From: Crossaster papposus
Lineage: Eukaryota > Echinodermata > Asteroidea > Velatida > Solasteridae
Direction: 5' to 3'
DNA length: 64,000 nt
NCBI GenBank assembly: GCA_037893245.1
Contig: JBAIAA010000102.1
Location: 1,178,001-1,242,000 of the forward strand
Shown: positions 62,192-64,000 of the stretch, one piece after another
How positions within the stretch are numbered: position 1 is the stretch's first letter
How the letters are laid out: every line of letters starts with the position of its first letter
Made by a program: the position numbers and the translations under genes
The notes under the pieces: generated by a model
Told to the model about the DNA's origin: nothing
The model's input: the letters and a program-made list of their open reading frames with translations, nothing else
The model's database searches: none

Positions 62192-62324
62192 GTAAACAGT
62201 TCATTTCTAGTCGTGCGATATAAACCGTTTATGACAAATGTATAACCTGGGTTATAAAACATGGAGTGAGTATTAATGCCAGGTTGAATATAAACAACAT
62301 TTATGCATGGATATATTTATCAGC

Positions 62325-62450
62325 GTTGTAGTCGAGACTGAGACCAAGACTGAGACCAAGGCTTTCCAGACCAAGACCAAGACCAAGGTTTAGATCGAGA
62401 CCAAGACTTTTGAGACTGAGACTAACACTTCCGAGACCGAGACGACTCCA
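62325..62450. repeat. GAGACCAAGAC low-complexity repeat
   Basis: Degenerate tandem 6- and 11-base units (gagaccaagac, gagactgagac). Confidence 0.8.
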
Positions 62451-62484
62451 TATCCCCCTGAGTAGTAGGGAACGTGCCGTATGT

Positions 62485-62600
62485 AAACCAAATCTTCAAA
62501 AACTCAATTTTGTCTAAATCTTAAAAACTCAATTTTGACCAAATCTTAAAAACTCAATTTAAACCAAATCTTAAAAAACTCAATTTAGTCTAACAAAAAA
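62485..62600. repeat. ~26-bp tandem repeat beside the Polinton-type frame
   Basis: Four units of aaatcttaaaaactcaattt with gacc/aacc/gtct spacers. They lie 120 bp before the polymerase frame and could be a subterminal repeat of that element. Its terminal inverted repeat cannot be confirmed because the other end is outside the window. Confidence 0.7.
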
Positions 62601-62718
62601 AAAACTCACTCTTGCGAGAGCGCCCTCTTTTAAAAAAACAAAACGAGATTTTGTTTATCTTGGTTTACTCTCAAAATAAATTAAATAAAAAAATTATTAT
62701 AATACTTATATATAAATC

Positions 62719-64000
62719 ATGATGACGAAACCAACACCAATAGGATATGGACGTTGGTCTAAATCAACCTTGCAACAATATGTGGAGCGAAATAATATCA
62801 CAATCTCAGGGCGGAGCCTACGTCGGAACTATATCGACGCTATTAGAATAGAGGAGAATAAATATAAAAACTTGAATCGCAAGAAACTAGATGATCTCAA
62901 ACAAATCGTAGACGACGAAGAGTTACAATTTACGCCAACTGGTAAACTAGGTCGATTTTTACGAAAGGATTTAATTTTAGCGATTAAATCGTATAAAAAC
63001 CCCGATAGTTTCAGAGAGGCAGATTTTGAAGTACATAGAGCTTTTAGTAACAGTTATAGAAACTGGGAGCTGACGCCTAGGTTGTTTAACAACGACGTAG
63101 AGCAATTCTTTAATACACACGTGAAGCAGATTGAAAAAATTGTTACGTCGGAGCTTAGAGATCTATCGACCATAAAAGTTCAATTAGGATTTAAAGCGAA
63201 ATACGATAAAACAAATCAAGACGGCTTAGTAGAAACCAGCGCTTTTACCTTTTTTAGTAAAAAGCTAGTTGTTTTAAACGAGAGTCAGATAAAACAAACG
63301 GTAAAAGATCAAATCTTTAAAATAAAAGAAAAACACACCAAAAATACCACTCAAGGATCGGGTTGGAACCTCGTTAAAATACTCGCGTTTTATATTAACA
63401 TAGATCGTTATAGACCTATGAGCGGCAGTTCTTATATAAAATTACCACAGTTTTTAGTAAACAAAAAAGCTTTTATTAACGTCAGAAACAAAGACAACGA
63501 ATGTTTACGGTGGTGTTTGAGAGCCGCTCTCGGCAAGTATACCGACAAAATAAAACAACGAGTAAAAGACAAACCTGATTTTAAAATCCACGAAGACAGG
63601 CCGTCAATTTACGATAAAAACGATGGATTAAATTTAAAAGACGTAGACTTTCCTACTCCAATCAATCAAATAGAAAAGATAGAGAGACAAAACAATCTGA
63701 GTATAAATGTTTTTGCGTACGAAGAGGCTAAAGAAGTACGACCGTTATATTTATCTAAAAACGCCAACGACCCCGCAGCCATAAATCTGTTGTTGTTTTC
63801 TTCAGACGACACAAATCACTATTGTTGGATAAAACATATATCTAGAATATTTTTTAACCAAACGAAACACCAGCATAAAACATACGTCTGTTTCAGATGT
63901 TTGGCACACTACAACACACGAGACAAGTTGGACAGGCATACGCAAGATTGCGAGGGGACAGATAAGCCGCCATCTAAGGTCGTCTTTCCAAAAGGTTTTA
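62719..64000 (+). CDS. Polinton/Maverick-type family B DNA polymerase protein, N-terminal part
   Basis: An ATG at 62719 (ATGATG, directly after tatataaatc) opens 427 codons with no stop; the frame runs off the window. Residues 14-42 (SKSTLQQYVERNN...) and about 54-91 look like two SAP-type helix-extended-helix segments. Residues 256-270 (NKDNECLRWCLRAAL), then FPTPINQIEKIERQN, SINVFAYEEA and DDTNHYCWIKHIS, form the conserved domain that precedes the exonuclease in these polymerases. Its Cys262 and the His of NHY suggest a cysteine-protease-like fold (inference). Residues 391-411 form a C2HC finger, C-x2-C-x12-H-x3-C. The exonuclease and polymerase domains would follow beyond 64000. Codons are A-rich, unlike the host exons. 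The frame is intact, so the element may be young. It lies in sense orientation after EGF8. Confidence 0.82.
   Translation, partial: MMTKPTPIGYGRWSKSTLQQYVERNNITISGRSLRRNYIDAIRIEENKYKNLNRKKLDDLKQIVDDEELQFTPTGKLGRFLRKDLILAIKSYKNPDSFREADFEVHRAFSNSYRNWELTPRLFNNDVEQFFNTHVKQIEKIVTSELRDLSTIKVQLGFKAKYDKTNQDGLVETSAFTFFSKKLVVLNESQIKQTVKDQIFKIKEKHTKNTTQGSGWNLVKILAFYINIDRYRPMSGSSYIKLPQFLVNKKAFINVRNKDNECLRWCLRAALGKYTDKIKQRVKDKPDFKIHEDRPSIYDKNDGLNLKDVDFPTPINQIEKIERQNNLSINVFAYEEAKEVRPLYLSKNANDPAAINLLLFSSDDTNHYCWIKHISRIFFNQTKHQHKTYVCFRCLAHYNTRDKLDRHTQDCEGTDKPPSKVVFPKGF

Noticed and set aside
61851-62129. Plus-strand frame of 92 codons overlapping EGF8
   Set aside because: It crosses the acceptor of EGF8 in another frame and has no family features.

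Overview
The window is animal nuclear DNA. Nearly all of it is one very large gene on the + strand that enters before base 1 and leaves after the window end. I find 29 exons between 1068 and 62191 (6882 nt, 2294 codons): 17 scavenger-receptor cysteine-rich (SRCR) exons, 8 EGF-like exons and 4 sushi/CCP exons. Each is a complete domain in one exon with phase 1 at both ends. The introns hold DIRS, Gypsy and CR1-like elements, many foldback DNA elements, tRNA-like SINEs and, at the right edge, a Polinton-type element. This mix and the SRCR/EGF/CCP architecture fit a marine invertebrate deuterostome. An echinoderm is my first guess, but the sequence alone does not prove it.

Layout. SRCR exons 1-17 lie at 1068-46791 and strictly alternate between two subtypes. 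Type X (odd numbers) opens VRLVDG and ends VRC. Type Y (even numbers) opens A.LRLV.G, contains [13 protein letters not shown] and ends VC.PAG. An EGF exon follows SRCR3, 7, 11 and 15, so the protein is built from a five-exon unit X-EGF-Y-X-Y. From 49547 the plan changes to four CCP-EGF pairs. No signal peptide, membrane span or last exon is in the window, so I cannot say whether the product is secreted or membrane-bound. The family suggests a pattern-recognition or adhesion protein of the DMBT1/scavenger-receptor kind.

One turn of the five-exon unit is doubled at DNA level: 12386-22578 is repeated as 22601-34252, introns included, with a few percent divergence and different transposon insertions in each copy. 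This is either a real tandem duplication or two haplotypes joined by the assembler.

Intron content by region. A minisatellite of about 53-bp units (3085-7205) is split by two foldback elements. Degraded Gypsy remnants lie at 16380-17830 and 27500-30045; the second has its parts in circularly permuted order. A broken DIRS element lies at about 39400-44341 and a Harbinger/Gypsy scrap at 47905-48960. CR1-like LINE fragments lie at 14735, 20303, 25880, 47130 and 55335. At least ten families of short terminal-inverted-repeat elements are present. From 62719 to the window end an unbroken reading frame of 427 codons encodes the N-terminal part of a Polinton/Maverick-type family B DNA polymerase protein.
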